Shown here piece after piece: positions 49,188 to 57,651 of a DNA stretch of 64,000 bases. Location of the stretch: the NCBI GenBank assembly GCA_036489885.1, contig DASXEW010000001.1:806001-870000 (forward strand), in the 5' to 3' direction. The notes below the pieces were generated by a model, which worked only from the letters and a program-made list of their open reading frames with translations, was not told the DNA's origin and ran no database searches. The position numbers were made by a program, and so were the translations under genes. Position 1 is the stretch's first letter, and every line of letters begins with the position of its first letter. The stretch comes from Candidatus Baltobacteraceae bacterium. Its GTDB lineage: Bacteria > Vulcanimicrobiota > Vulcanimicrobiia > Vulcanimicrobiales > Vulcanimicrobiaceae.

Positions 49188-49610
49188 TCAGGCCCGCATC
49201 GCGCTGTCGATCATGGCCGTCTCGTTGTCGATGTTCTTCCACAGTCGAACCAGCCGCCCATTACGCTCGAACGACACGCGATCGGCCATCGCTCGCATGA
49301 TCGTGATGCCGTAACCGCGGGCGGCATTTTCATCTGGATCGCTGAGACCGCTCGGGTCGAAGCCCTCACCGTCGTCCTGAACCTCGATCACGATTGCGTC
49401 TTCGTGGTCTGAGCGCCACACACGAATTTGAAAATACGTTCGTTCGCGAAAACCGTGCTCGACGGCATTCGCCAAGGCCTCGCCCAAGGCATAACCGAGA
49501 TCCTCGAGCTTCTCATCCGGAAGGCCGAGCGCGCGGGCGAATTCAAGCGCCGTTCGTCGTGCGACCCCGACGTACGCGCGCGAATTCGGAAAGCGAACGC
49601 TACGATTCAA
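49188..49610 (-). CDS. RsbW-like anti-sigma factor / serine kinase (HATPase_c)
   Basis: 140-residue GHKL ATPase of the RsbW/SpoIIAB type. N-box EALANAVEHGFRER, G1 box EVQDDGEGFDPSG and G2 box RGYGITIMRAMADRV are all present. Such proteins bind a sigma factor or phosphorylate an STAS antagonist; neither partner is encoded nearby in this window apart from sigH 19 kb away. It lies upstream of, and co-directional with, the beta-helix array, ending 59 nt before Pmp4. The start is TTG 49610 without a clear ribosome site. Confidence 0.85.
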   Translation of the reverse strand: MNRSVRFPNSRAYVGVARRTALEFARALGLPDEKLEDLGYALGEALANAVEHGFRERTYFQIRVWRSDHEDAIVIEVQDDGEGFDPSGLSDPDENAARGYGITIMRAMADRVSFERNGRLVRLWKNIDNETAMIDSAMRA

Positions 49611-49714
49611 GCTGATCGTGTACTAGAGGTAGCCTTCCTGCGAATCCTGGCGCTGGAGCGATTCTGCATTCTCCTCTAAAAGGCGTCGGCCCGGCGCCGC
49701 CGCTCGTCAGACAC

Positions 49715-50182
49715 GTGCCCAATTCTGCCCAAATTGGCTCGGGAGCCGAAACCGGCAAGGGAGAGGCTGAACGGCGGGTTCCCAGCGAAGATACGCGCGT
49801 GCATCCCCTGGATATTTTCCGGCACGACGACGCTCACGCTGAATCGTACGCAGCCGGCGCGACCCTGTTTAATCAAGGCGAATCGGCCGACTACATGTAC
49901 GTCGTCGTCGAGGGAGCAATCGACATCCGGATTGGTGAGACGATTCTCGAAACGGTTACACCGGGCGGGATGATCGGTGAGATGGCGTTGATCGAACAAC
50001 TTCCGCGTTCGGCCACGGCGGTTGCAGCGAAAGATAGCAAAGTCAGCGCGGTCGACCGCAAGCGGTTCTTATTCCTCGTTCAAAACCATCCATTCTTTGC
50101 TTTGCAAGTAATGGAAGTGCTCGCGAACCGGTTGCGCCGTATGGATGACACGCTGACGAAAGTGCTCCCCGAGCCGGCCTAG
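49715..50182 (+). CDS. Cyclic nucleotide-binding domain protein
   Basis: 155 residues. A single cNMP-binding beta-roll: AAGATLFNQGESADYMYVVVEGAIDI, then GGMIGEMALIEQLPRSATAVA, which is the phosphate-binding cassette with the Arg that contacts the nucleotide phosphate, and a C-terminal helix QVMEVLANRLRRMDD. There is no helix-turn-helix, so it is not a CRP-type transcription factor by itself. GTG 49715 is the longest start; GTG 49799 (VHPLDIFRHDD) is an alternative that would drop a low-complexity leader. It is divergent from the RsbW-like gene. Confidence 0.85.
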   Translation: MPNSAQIGSGAETGKGEAERRVPSEDTRVHPLDIFRHDDAHAESYAAGATLFNQGESADYMYVVVEGAIDIRIGETILETVTPGGMIGEMALIEQLPRSATAVAAKDSKVSAVDRKRFLFLVQNHPFFALQVMEVLANRLRRMDDTLTKVLPEPA

Positions 50183-50189
50183 TCGCTAC

Positions 50190-51353
50190 GTGAAGGCGGC
50201 CGTCGATGCGGCGATCGTCGGCGCCGGTATCGTCGGCACGTCGATTGCGCAGCGCCTCATCGAGCGCGTTCCCGGTTGGCGAATCGTGCTGCTCGAAGCC
50301 GAGGGTTCTCCGGGTACTGGCGAATCGCGTTGGGCAACGGGCGGCGTACGCGCACAGTTCGCGACCGAGGCGAACATCATGCTGAGTTTGATCAGCATGC
50401 GGGTGTTCGAGAATTTCGAACGAGCCTACGGCGTCGATCCGCATTTCCGTCGAAACGGGTACTTGTTCGTAACGGCGGACGAAAAGCGGTTAGCGATCAT
50501 GGACGAAGAGCTGCGGATGCAGCATGCGCTCGGCGTCGAGACCGTTCGCCTCGACCCGGGCGCGATACACGAGCTTTGCGAACCGCTTGCGACCGATGAC
50601 TTGCTGGGCGGGAATTATTGCGCGACCGACGGCTCGATCGAGCCGGCAACGCTCTTGCACGCCTACCTCGAATCGTTTCGCCGGCAAGGCGGAGCGATGG
50701 CAACTGAAGCCCGCGTGCTTTCGATCGAGCGCACCGGCGACGTCTGGACGCTGAAGACTCCGCGCGTTGAGTATGAAACGCCGGTCATCGTTCTTGCCTG
50801 CGGGACGCGCGCGCGCGCAGTTGCTGCGCTGGCCGGTTTGGAGATTCCAGTGCACGCCTTCGCGAGGCAAGTGTTCGTTGCGGAGCGCGTCGCCGGCGTT
50901 CCCGAGCAGATGCCACTCGTCGTTGACATCGATACCGGATGGTACATGCACGCGCAGCGTGCGGAATTGTTGCTCGGTGGAACCGATAAAGATGCGCGTC
51001 CGATACCGGACGGAGCAGCACCGGGCGAAGCCGATTGGGATGGACTCGACGCCGTCTCTCGCGCCGCAACTCACCGGATGCCGATTCTTGCGGATGCCAA
51101 GATCGTCCGCGCCTACGCCGGAGCGCGCACGTTGACGCCGGATCATCACGCCATCCTCGGGCCGGTCGCATCGCATCCCGGGCTTTTTCTCGCTACAGGC
51201 TTTTCCGGACACGGCATCATGCACTCGCCGGCGGTGGGGATTCTGCTCGCTGAGTGGATAACCGAAGGCGAGCCCAGGACTTGGGACGCTCGCCCGCTGA
51301 TGCTCGAGCGATTTGCCTTGCAGAACCTCCGAGGAGAGAGCGCAGTTTTCTAG
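50190..51353 (+). CDS. FAD-dependent oxidoreductase, DAO/sarcosine oxidase beta-like
   Basis: 387 residues. N-terminal Rossmann FAD site AAIVGAGIVGTSIAQRLIE with acidic LLEAE end, GESRWATGGVRAQFATEANI loop, and the C-terminal FAD motif GARTLTPDHHAILGPV, GLFLATGFSGHGIMHSPAVG. This is the pattern of the DAO superfamily (sarcosine oxidase beta, glycine oxidase, D-amino acid dehydrogenases); the substrate cannot be fixed. It abuts the molybdenum hydroxylase genes (1 nt to the small subunit), suggesting one catabolic operon. Confidence 0.88.
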   Translation: MKAAVDAAIVGAGIVGTSIAQRLIERVPGWRIVLLEAEGSPGTGESRWATGGVRAQFATEANIMLSLISMRVFENFERAYGVDPHFRRNGYLFVTADEKRLAIMDEELRMQHALGVETVRLDPGAIHELCEPLATDDLLGGNYCATDGSIEPATLLHAYLESFRRQGGAMATEARVLSIERTGDVWTLKTPRVEYETPVIVLACGTRARAVAALAGLEIPVHAFARQVFVAERVAGVPEQMPLVVDIDTGWYMHAQRAELLLGGTDKDARPIPDGAAPGEADWDGLDAVSRAATHRMPILADAKIVRAYAGARTLTPDHHAILGPVASHPGLFLATGFSGHGIMHSPAVGILLAEWITEGEPRTWDARPLMLERFALQNLRGESAVF

Positions 51354-51821
51354 GTGAGCCAACACTCGATCACGTTCACGCTGAACGGAAAACCACAAAC
51401 GCTCGCGATCGAAGCCAATCGTCTGTTGCTCGACATGCTGCGCGACGATTGCAAGTTAACCGGGACAAAAGAAGGATGCGGCATCGGTGTGTGCGGCAGT
51501 TGCAGCGTGCTCATCGACGACAAGCTGATGTCGGCGTGTCTCGTCTTGGCGGCGACTGTCGACGGCAGCAACATCCGTACGGTCGAAGGCCTCGCGAACG
51601 GCGGAGAGTTGACTAAGCTACAGCAAGCTTTCGTGCAGCACGGTGGATTTCAATGCGGAATCTGCACTTCGGGGCAAATCGTAGCTGCAAAAGCGTTGTT
51701 AGAAGAAAATCCACATCCCTCAGCTGACGACGTGCGCGCGTGGATGATGGGAAATCTGTGCCGCTGCACAGGTTACTATCAAATTGTCGAAGCGGTCGTT
51801 GCGGCCGCACGTGAGCGCTAG
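51354..51821 (+). CDS. Molybdenum hydroxylase small subunit, [2Fe-2S] (CoxS/XdhC-like)
   Basis: 155 residues with two [2Fe-2S] sites. The plant-ferredoxin type is GTKEGCGIGVCGSCSVLIDD with a following Cys in LMSACLVLA; the helical one is FQCGICTSGQIVAAKALLEE with GNLCRCTGYYQIVEAV. GTG start immediately after the FAD oxidoreductase stop. It relays electrons between the Mo cofactor subunit and the FAD subunit encoded next. Confidence 0.95.
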   Translation: MSQHSITFTLNGKPQTLAIEANRLLLDMLRDDCKLTGTKEGCGIGVCGSCSVLIDDKLMSACLVLAATVDGSNIRTVEGLANGGELTKLQQAFVQHGGFQCGICTSGQIVAAKALLEENPHPSADDVRAWMMGNLCRCTGYYQIVEAVVAAARER

Positions 51822-51822
51822 A

Positions 51823-52683
51823 GTGGCGACCTTCGAGTATCTCGAGCCGGCGACGCTCGAGGAGGCCTTCAATGCTCTCGAGCGCGGAGGCGAAGATGCG
51901 CATCTGCTGGCAGGTGGGACCGCGCTCGTCTTATTGATGCGTTTGGGCCTCGTTCTTCCGGAGTACGTTATCGGCTTGCGCCGGATCGAAGGCTTGCGCG
52001 AGATCGGTATCTCTAAGGAAGGCGGCCTCGAGATCGGCGCGCTCGTCACCCACGCGGAGATCGAACGCTCGGCACTCGTTCAACGTTTCTTCGCGCCGTT
52101 GGCGCAGACGTTCGGACACGTCGCAACGGTTCGCATCCGCAATCAAGCCACTCTCGGCGGCAATCTCGTCCATGCCGATCCGGCCAGCGATCCGCCACCG
52201 ATGCTAATCGCAATGGACGCCGAAATCGTCGTCGCGCGACGCGGCGGCGTTCGCACCATCGCGGCCGGGGATTTCTTTCGGGACGTCTTCGACGTTGCGC
52301 TCGAACCGGGCGAGATCGTCACCGCGATTCGGATTCCTCCGCCGCCCCGCGGGATGCTCGGCACTTACGTGAAGTTCTTGCCGGCTTCGAAAGACGATTT
52401 TGCGACGGTCTCGGTCGCCGCCACCGTCCGCCTCGACGCGAACGGTGGTTGTGAGGATGTTCGTTTGGCGCTTGGATCCGTTGCAACGACGCCGGTGCGC
52501 GCGCGGCGGGCTGAAGAAGCGCTACGCGGAAAGGCGATTACGCGCCAAACGATCGACGCAGCGGCTACGATCGTCGCAGAAGAAGTCGATCCGCTCGACG
52601 ACGTCCGCGGTTCGGCAACCTACAAGCGGGAGATGGCGCGCGTGTGGACGCGCCGCGCGCTGCAACAGTTGGTGCCGGCATGA
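51823..52683 (+). CDS. Molybdenum hydroxylase medium subunit, FAD-binding (CoxM-like)
   Basis: About 286 residues from GTG 51823 (GTG 51811 is possible). FEYLEPATLEEAFNALERGG at the N-terminus; FAD motifs HLLAGGTALVLLMRLG and TVRIRNQATLGGNLVHADPASD; C-terminal CO dehydrogenase flavoprotein domain (PASKDDFATVSVAATV). The stop overlaps the large-subunit ATG (ATGA). Confidence 0.93.
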   Translation: MATFEYLEPATLEEAFNALERGGEDAHLLAGGTALVLLMRLGLVLPEYVIGLRRIEGLREIGISKEGGLEIGALVTHAEIERSALVQRFFAPLAQTFGHVATVRIRNQATLGGNLVHADPASDPPPMLIAMDAEIVVARRGGVRTIAAGDFFRDVFDVALEPGEIVTAIRIPPPPRGMLGTYVKFLPASKDDFATVSVAATVRLDANGGCEDVRLALGSVATTPVRARRAEEALRGKAITRQTIDAAATIVAEEVDPLDDVRGSATYKREMARVWTRRALQQLVPA

Positions 52684-54836
52684 GCACCGTAACGCCGACG
52701 CGCCGCGCCCATCCGCTGATTTTCGATCGGAACGAGCTGCGAGTCGATGGGCGTGAGAAAGTGACCGGACAAGCGCAATACGCAGCCGATTTCGAGCTGC
52801 CGGGAATGCTTCACGCCGCATTTACGACGAGCCCGTTTGCGCACGCACGCATCGTTTCGATCGACGTTGAGCGCGCACGCGCGCTTGCGGGTGTCCATGC
52901 CGTTCTGACAGGTCGCGACATCGGCGAACATCGCTACGGCCGTCGCTTCTTCGACCGGCCGTCGATTTGCGTTGACCGCGCGCTCTTTATCGGTGATGCG
53001 GTCGCCGCAGTGGCGGCAGAAACCCGTGAGATCGCGGAGAGTGCAGCTGCACTCGTAGACGTCGAGTACGAAGAGCTTCCGGTCGTTCTCGAGCCGGAGG
53101 ATGCACTCGCTCCGAATGCACCGATACTTCACGAGAAGATCGAGGGCTACTATTTCCACGGCGGCAAGCGCGCTGCGGTACCGCACCCGAACGTGCAAGG
53201 CCACCGCGTCATGCTCAAAGGTAATGTCGACGAGGGTTTTGCGCGCGCCGACCACATCTTCGAGCACTCATTTACGACGCCGCGGTATCATGGCGGGTAT
53301 CTCGAGCCTCGCGCAACTGTTGTATGGATCGATGCTCAGGGTATCATTCATCTCATTGCGACCAATAAAGCGCCGTTTGCACTGCGCGAACAGTTTGCAA
53401 TCTGCGTCGGCGTCCCGGTCGATTCGGTACGGATCGAGCCGGCTTACATCGGCGGTGATTTCGGCGGCAAAGGCCTTTCGGTCGACGAGTACCCGTGTTA
53501 TTTCCTTGCCCGGGCGACGGGAAGGCCTATCAAATACGTCCGCTCGTACCTCGAAGATATGCGCGCGAGCACGGTGCGGCACGCATCCCATACGACGATA
53601 CGAACCGGTGTAACGCACGACGGCTACATTACGGCGATGGATGCGAAGATCGTCTTCAACGGTGGCGCATATGCGGCCGGTAAGCCGGCGCCGACCCTGT
53701 TGCCCGGACTCGATCCGAAGCTCCCGTACGATATCCCGGCGGGACGCTTGGAACGCACGTCCGTTTATACCAACACGGTCCCGGGGGGGCACATGCGGGC
53801 ACCGGGAGACGTGCAGTTCATCTTTGCAGTCGAATCGCATATCGACATGATCGCGCACGAGCTGCGGATCGATCCACTCGAGATTCGCATGCGGAACGCC
53901 GTAAGCGGGGACGGCTCGGACTTCGAGGACGTTCCGTATCTCGAACCGTCAGCGCGCGAGATGCTGGAGAAGATGCGTAGTGCCTCGCACTGGGGTGAAC
54001 CGCTTCCACTGGGACGGGGTCGTGGAATTGGATTTGGCGTGCGCCACATCGGCGGCGGGAAAGCCGAAGTGACGTTACGCGCGCTTCCATCCGGTGATGT
54101 CGAGGTCATCACCGGCGCAGCCGAGCAAGGAATGGGAATCCTGACGCTCCTGCAACGTGTCGTTGCGGCAGGACTCGAACTCGGGCTCGAGCGCGTGAAC
54201 GTTCTTCGAGAAGCCGCGATGACGCAAACGCCGTTCGATCCGGGTGCTGGTGGAAGCCGTCAAACGCATGTTACAGGGAACGCGGCACTCGATGCGGTGC
54301 GCCGGCTGAAAGAACGTGTTGCCGCGAGCGGTTGGCCGGCGAACGAGCCGGTTGAAGTGCGTGGTATCTTCGAGGCAGTGCACGGACACGAAGCCGCGCC
54401 GCACGGATTCTGCGGCTTCGTCGCCGAGGTGAGCGTTGATGTGGAGACCGGCGTGGTGGACGTTCTCGACGTCGTGTGCGTCTCGGATGTAGGAACGATC
54501 CTCAATCCGGTCGCGCATCGCGGGCAGCTGGCAGGCGGCTTTGTCATGGGCTTGGGTCACGCGCTTACTGAAGAGTTGCGCGTGAGCGAAGGTAAGATCG
54601 AAAATCCGTCCCTTGCCGACTACAAACTTCCGACCCAGATGGACATACCGCCGCTGCGTTTTATCAATATCGAGAATATCGCCGGCCCCGGTCCATTCGG
54701 CGCCAAGATGGCCGGAGAAATCAATACCGCAGCAGTCGCGCCTGCAATCGCAAACGCGATCGCGAACGCATGCGGCGCGCGCGTTACGGCGCTTCCGCTA
54801 ACGGCAGAGCGTGTTTTGTCGGCGTTGCGTCTTTAG
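52680..54836 (+). CDS. Molybdenum hydroxylase large subunit (xanthine dehydrogenase family, not CO dehydrogenase)
   Basis: About 718 residues binding the molybdopterin cofactor. Domain 1 begins KVTGQAQYAADFELPGMLHA; the Mo domain shows YIGGDFGGKGLSVDEYP, GGHMRAPGDVQFIFAVE and the C-terminal FGAKMAGEINTAAVAPAIAN with the presumed catalytic Glu in KMAGE. The active-site loop lacks the AYxCSFR motif of form I CO dehydrogenase and the AYRGAGR of form II, so CO oxidation is not supported. Purine, aldehyde or N-heterocycle oxidation is more likely. ATG at 52680 is set by ATGA overlap; the frame upstream to 52644 is not homologous. Confidence 0.93.
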   Translation: MSTVTPTRRAHPLIFDRNELRVDGREKVTGQAQYAADFELPGMLHAAFTTSPFAHARIVSIDVERARALAGVHAVLTGRDIGEHRYGRRFFDRPSICVDRALFIGDAVAAVAAETREIAESAAALVDVEYEELPVVLEPEDALAPNAPILHEKIEGYYFHGGKRAAVPHPNVQGHRVMLKGNVDEGFARADHIFEHSFTTPRYHGGYLEPRATVVWIDAQGIIHLIATNKAPFALREQFAICVGVPVDSVRIEPAYIGGDFGGKGLSVDEYPCYFLARATGRPIKYVRSYLEDMRASTVRHASHTTIRTGVTHDGYITAMDAKIVFNGGAYAAGKPAPTLLPGLDPKLPYDIPAGRLERTSVYTNTVPGGHMRAPGDVQFIFAVESHIDMIAHELRIDPLEIRMRNAVSGDGSDFEDVPYLEPSAREMLEKMRSASHWGEPLPLGRGRGIGFGVRHIGGGKAEVTLRALPSGDVEVITGAAEQGMGILTLLQRVVAAGLELGLERVNVLREAAMTQTPFDPGAGGSRQTHVTGNAALDAVRRLKERVAASGWPANEPVEVRGIFEAVHGHEAAPHGFCGFVAEVSVDVETGVVDVLDVVCVSDVGTILNPVAHRGQLAGGFVMGLGHALTEELRVSEGKIENPSLADYKLPTQMDIPPLRFINIENIAGPGPFGAKMAGEINTAAVAPAIANAIANACGARVTALPLTAERVLSALRL

Positions 54837-54840
54837 TCGT

Positions 54841-54870
54841 ACACCGATAACGAATCGTTACAAGCGGTGT
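54841..54870 (+). other. Stem-loop after the molybdenum hydroxylase operon
   Basis: Two nested perfect pairings: ACACCG (54841-54846) with CGGTGT (54865-54870), and TAACGA (54848-54853) with TCGTTA (54855-54860). There is no T-run, so it is not a standard intrinsic terminator, but it lies 5 nt after the large-subunit stop and may end or protect the transcript. Confidence 0.5.
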
Positions 54871-54918
54871 AACAGGGCTCACCGGTTTCGCGATCCGGGA
54901 AGCGTAGAATTGCGGTAG

Positions 54919-55791
54919 ACAACACGCCTCAAAGGCATCCACTATGCGCAACACCGGGTATGGTTCGCGTACGATTATTGGCAGGGCACAGGCGACATCT
55001 CAATCTTCGCGCAGGACGAAAGCGATGCGTTCGATCGTATTCTCGCCGTGATGCGCATCGAACAGCATCACAACTCACGCTCTGCGTACCGGCATGCGGC
55101 ACTTGCCAATGGTGGTCGTGGCAGCCGCGTCGCGTACACCGGAATGGTGTGGACGGGGTTCCGGCCCTCCGACGATCCAGCGCGCTATCATTTCAACATC
55201 CCGGTCAACATGCTAGCCGTCGTCGTTTTGCATGATTTGGCGCAGATCGAGCGCGATGTGTATCGCGATGAGTCGCGCGCCCAAAAGGCAGAGCAGCTCG
55301 CCGGCGAGATTCAAAATGGAATAGAAAAGTACGGTCGCACGGTCGTCGCCGACATCGGCGTCATGTACGCCTACGAAGTCGACGGCCTCGGACATCGCAG
55401 CCTAATGGATGACGCCAACGTTCCGTCCTTGCTCTCGATTCCGTACATCGGCTATCTCCCCGCGTCGGATCCCGTCTATCAGAATACGCGCCGCTTCATT
55501 CTCTCGGACCGTAACCCGTACTACTACGCCGGTAAATACGCAAGTGGAATCGGCAGCCCGCATACGCCGCACGGTTACGTTTGGCCGCTCGCGCTCGTCA
55601 TGCAAGCTCTGACCTCGACGGATTCAAGTGAGACCGAACGCGTGCTGGGGTACATCGTGGCTTCCGAACTCGGCGATCATCGTCTGCACGAGTCGTTCGA
55701 TCCGGATGCGCCGCAAACGTTTACGCGCGCCGATTTCGCGTGGCCGAACGCACTCTACACGGAGCTGGTTGCGAAGACGGCATCTCTATGA
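54919..55791 (+). pseudogene. 5'-truncated GH125 exo-alpha-mannosidase remnant
   Basis: The frame encodes the C-terminal two thirds of a GH125 (DUF1237) enzyme: WFAYDYWQGTGDISIF, MRIEQHHNSRSAYRHAAL, GMVWTGFRPSDDPARYHFNI, PYIGYLPASDPVYQNTRRFI, SGIGSPHTPHGYVWPLALVM and a C-terminal HESFDPDAPQTFTRADFAWP. Family members are about 430 residues; here about 290 codons are homologous at most. The frame is closed upstream by TAG at 54916, and no ATG, GTG or TTG occurs before GTG 55045, which is already inside conserved sequence. The N-terminal part of the catalytic domain is therefore missing. Either a decaying gene or an unusual short protein from 55045/55048. It is coupled to the next gene by an ATGA overlap. 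Confidence 0.7.
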
Positions 55792-56483
55792 TCGGGCGTT
55801 CGCGCGAATTTCGCGCCGGAATTCTGATGCTCGATACGCGCTTCCCGCGTATTCCCGGTGACGTTGGAAACCCGGTGACGTGGCCGTTTCCAGTCGAGCT
55901 TGAGACGGTCGGCGGGATCGGCGTCGAGCTGGCGGTGCGCGAAGGCGATCCCTTGCGCTTCGAGCAGCCGTTCGTCGATGCTGCGCACCGCCTCGAGGAG
56001 CGCGGCGTCAGCCTCATCACCACGAGTTGCGGCTTTCTGATTCTCTTGCAAGACCGGTTGCAATCGGCGGTGCGCATGCCCGTTTTGACGTCGAGCTTGC
56101 TGCAAGTGCCTTGGATCTCGGCGTTCCTCGAGCCGCACGCCAAGATCGCGATTCTAACGTTCGAGCGTTCTTCGCTCAGCCCGGCTCATTTATGGGCTGC
56201 CGGGATCAATCCGTCGCGCGTTGTGATCGCAGGCTTGGAGGGCACGCCGTTCCATGCGACGATCGCGCTGGATCTCGACGTGCTCGACGAAGATCGCGCG
56301 CGACAGGATCACGTAGACGTCGCTCGCCGTCTGGTCGCGCAGCATCCGGAGATCGAAGCCATCGTGCTCGAGTGCACAAACATGCCGCCCTATGCCGCGG
56401 CAATTCGCGAAGCTACCGGCTTGCCGGTCTACGATGCGACGACCCTGATCAATTGGGCGGCCGCGGCATTCATGCACGACTAG
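55788..56483 (+). CDS. Aspartate/glutamate racemase family protein
   Basis: 231 residues. Two catalytic-type cysteines sit in LITTSCGFLILLQ and AIVLECTNMPPYAAAI, the two-Cys arrangement of Asp/Glu and hydantoin racemases and maleate isomerases. ATG 55788 overlaps the preceding stop. Substrate not determinable; proximity to an amine oxidase and gamma-glutamyl enzymes suggests amino-acid metabolism. The stop shares a CTAG with the convergent prepilin gene. Confidence 0.85.
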   Translation: MIGRSREFRAGILMLDTRFPRIPGDVGNPVTWPFPVELETVGGIGVELAVREGDPLRFEQPFVDAAHRLEERGVSLITTSCGFLILLQDRLQSAVRMPVLTSSLLQVPWISAFLEPHAKIAILTFERSSLSPAHLWAAGINPSRVVIAGLEGTPFHATIALDLDVLDEDRARQDHVDVARRLVAQHPEIEAIVLECTNMPPYAAAIREATGLPVYDATTLINWAAAAFMHD

Positions 56484-57610
56484 CTGCCGCCGGGACTGCC
56501 GGGTTGCGCCGGCGGCGGAAAGACGTCGTTGTTGAACGGGCCGCTGTAGCCACCGACCAAAATCGTTTCGAGCGACTGGACGGGCGAACCGATCGAGTTC
56601 CAGTAGCCGAAGCTCAGCCATCCGGCGATCGTCGGCGTGAATGCGCACTGGAAATAATACGAGCCGGACGGATCGGTGACGTTGACGTCGCGTAGCTCGG
56701 ATGCGTAGACGAATTGATTCCCCGAAATACCGCTGTCGCAGCTGGTGTTGATGTATACGGTCTGTCCGACCAAAACGCCGATCACCGGAACGCTCGCTCC
56801 GGCGTTGTACCAAATGCCGGGCGGATTGAGATACTCCATGACGTCGGCCCAATACGTCGTTTCCGTATCGGGGTTTTGATAGGTCGTCGCATAGAGATAT
56901 TCGGCACCGGGAACGGTCGGCGACGGGGCCGGCGCCGGAGCACTCGGTGCGGACGTTGCGGTCGGCGCCGGTGTCGGAGTAAACGTTGAAACGATCACGG
57001 CGAACCCTGATGTCATCGTCCCGGGCAGAAGCTCGAGCGTGAATGTGTCGCGGTGATCGCCGAAGTTAACGGCGACGATCGCGTTTCCGCCATTGACGCT
57101 CGGATAGTTGAAATTGACCGCGACGTCGCGTGTCACGTAGCCGTTTGCGAAAGGGGAGCTCAGAGAGCTGGCGGATTTTCGCGTCGTCGCGAACGAAGCG
57201 ATGCCGCGCAGCGGTGGATCGCTCGGCGTCGCAACCGATCCGGGCGCCGAATACGTGTAGCGCTGGAGCGTGCTCGCCTGCCGGTCAAAGCGGTACGCCC
57301 AGAAACGCCCGTTGCGAAGGGCATCGCGTGAGTAAAAATCGAGCTCGTGGCCATCCGCATTGTTCGTCCCGAGCACATCGCGCGGCGGTACGAAGATCGC
57401 GAGGGCTGAGCTCGATTCGGCATCGAGCGTCTCGATCAATTGAGTCAACGCGACGTATGCGCGTTGCTGGGCCGCGCCCGCGCGCGCAGCGCCGAGCAAC
57501 CCTTGCGTCACGAACAACAAGGTCCCGCCGAGCACGATCCAAAGACCGGTTGCGACCAGGACTTCGACGAGCGTGAAGCCCCGTTCGCTCGAGCGTGGGC
57601 ACCGTCGCAT
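56480..57610 (-). CDS. Prepilin-type N-terminal cleavage/methylation domain protein
   Basis: 376 residues. The type IV prepilin signature ERGFTLVEVLVATGLWIVLG gives cleavage after Gly11 and a single hydrophobic helix. The rest looks extracellular: a beta-rich region, a Pro/Ala/Thr linker (TFTPTPAPTATSAPSAPAPA) at about residues 210-230, then a C-terminal domain with two Cys (INTSCDSGISG, YYFQCAFTPT). A pseudopilin such as a GspJ-like minor pilin is possible, but no other pilus gene is present here. ATG start. Confidence 0.85.
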   Translation of the reverse strand: MRRCPRSSERGFTLVEVLVATGLWIVLGGTLLFVTQGLLGAARAGAAQQRAYVALTQLIETLDAESSSALAIFVPPRDVLGTNNADGHELDFYSRDALRNGRFWAYRFDRQASTLQRYTYSAPGSVATPSDPPLRGIASFATTRKSASSLSSPFANGYVTRDVAVNFNYPSVNGGNAIVAVNFGDHRDTFTLELLPGTMTSGFAVIVSTFTPTPAPTATSAPSAPAPAPSPTVPGAEYLYATTYQNPDTETTYWADVMEYLNPPGIWYNAGASVPVIGVLVGQTVYINTSCDSGISGNQFVYASELRDVNVTDPSGSYYFQCAFTPTIAGWLSFGYWNSIGSPVQSLETILVGGYSGPFNNDVFPPPAQPGSPGGS

Positions 57611-57651
57611 CTACCGCGAGCAGTGCCCACTCCGGTCGAGCTCAGGCTATC

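Noticed and set aside
52680-54836. Carbon monoxide dehydrogenase (trace-gas oxidation) operon
   Set aside because: The subunit layout fits, but the diagnostic AYxCSFR loop is missing from the large subunit.
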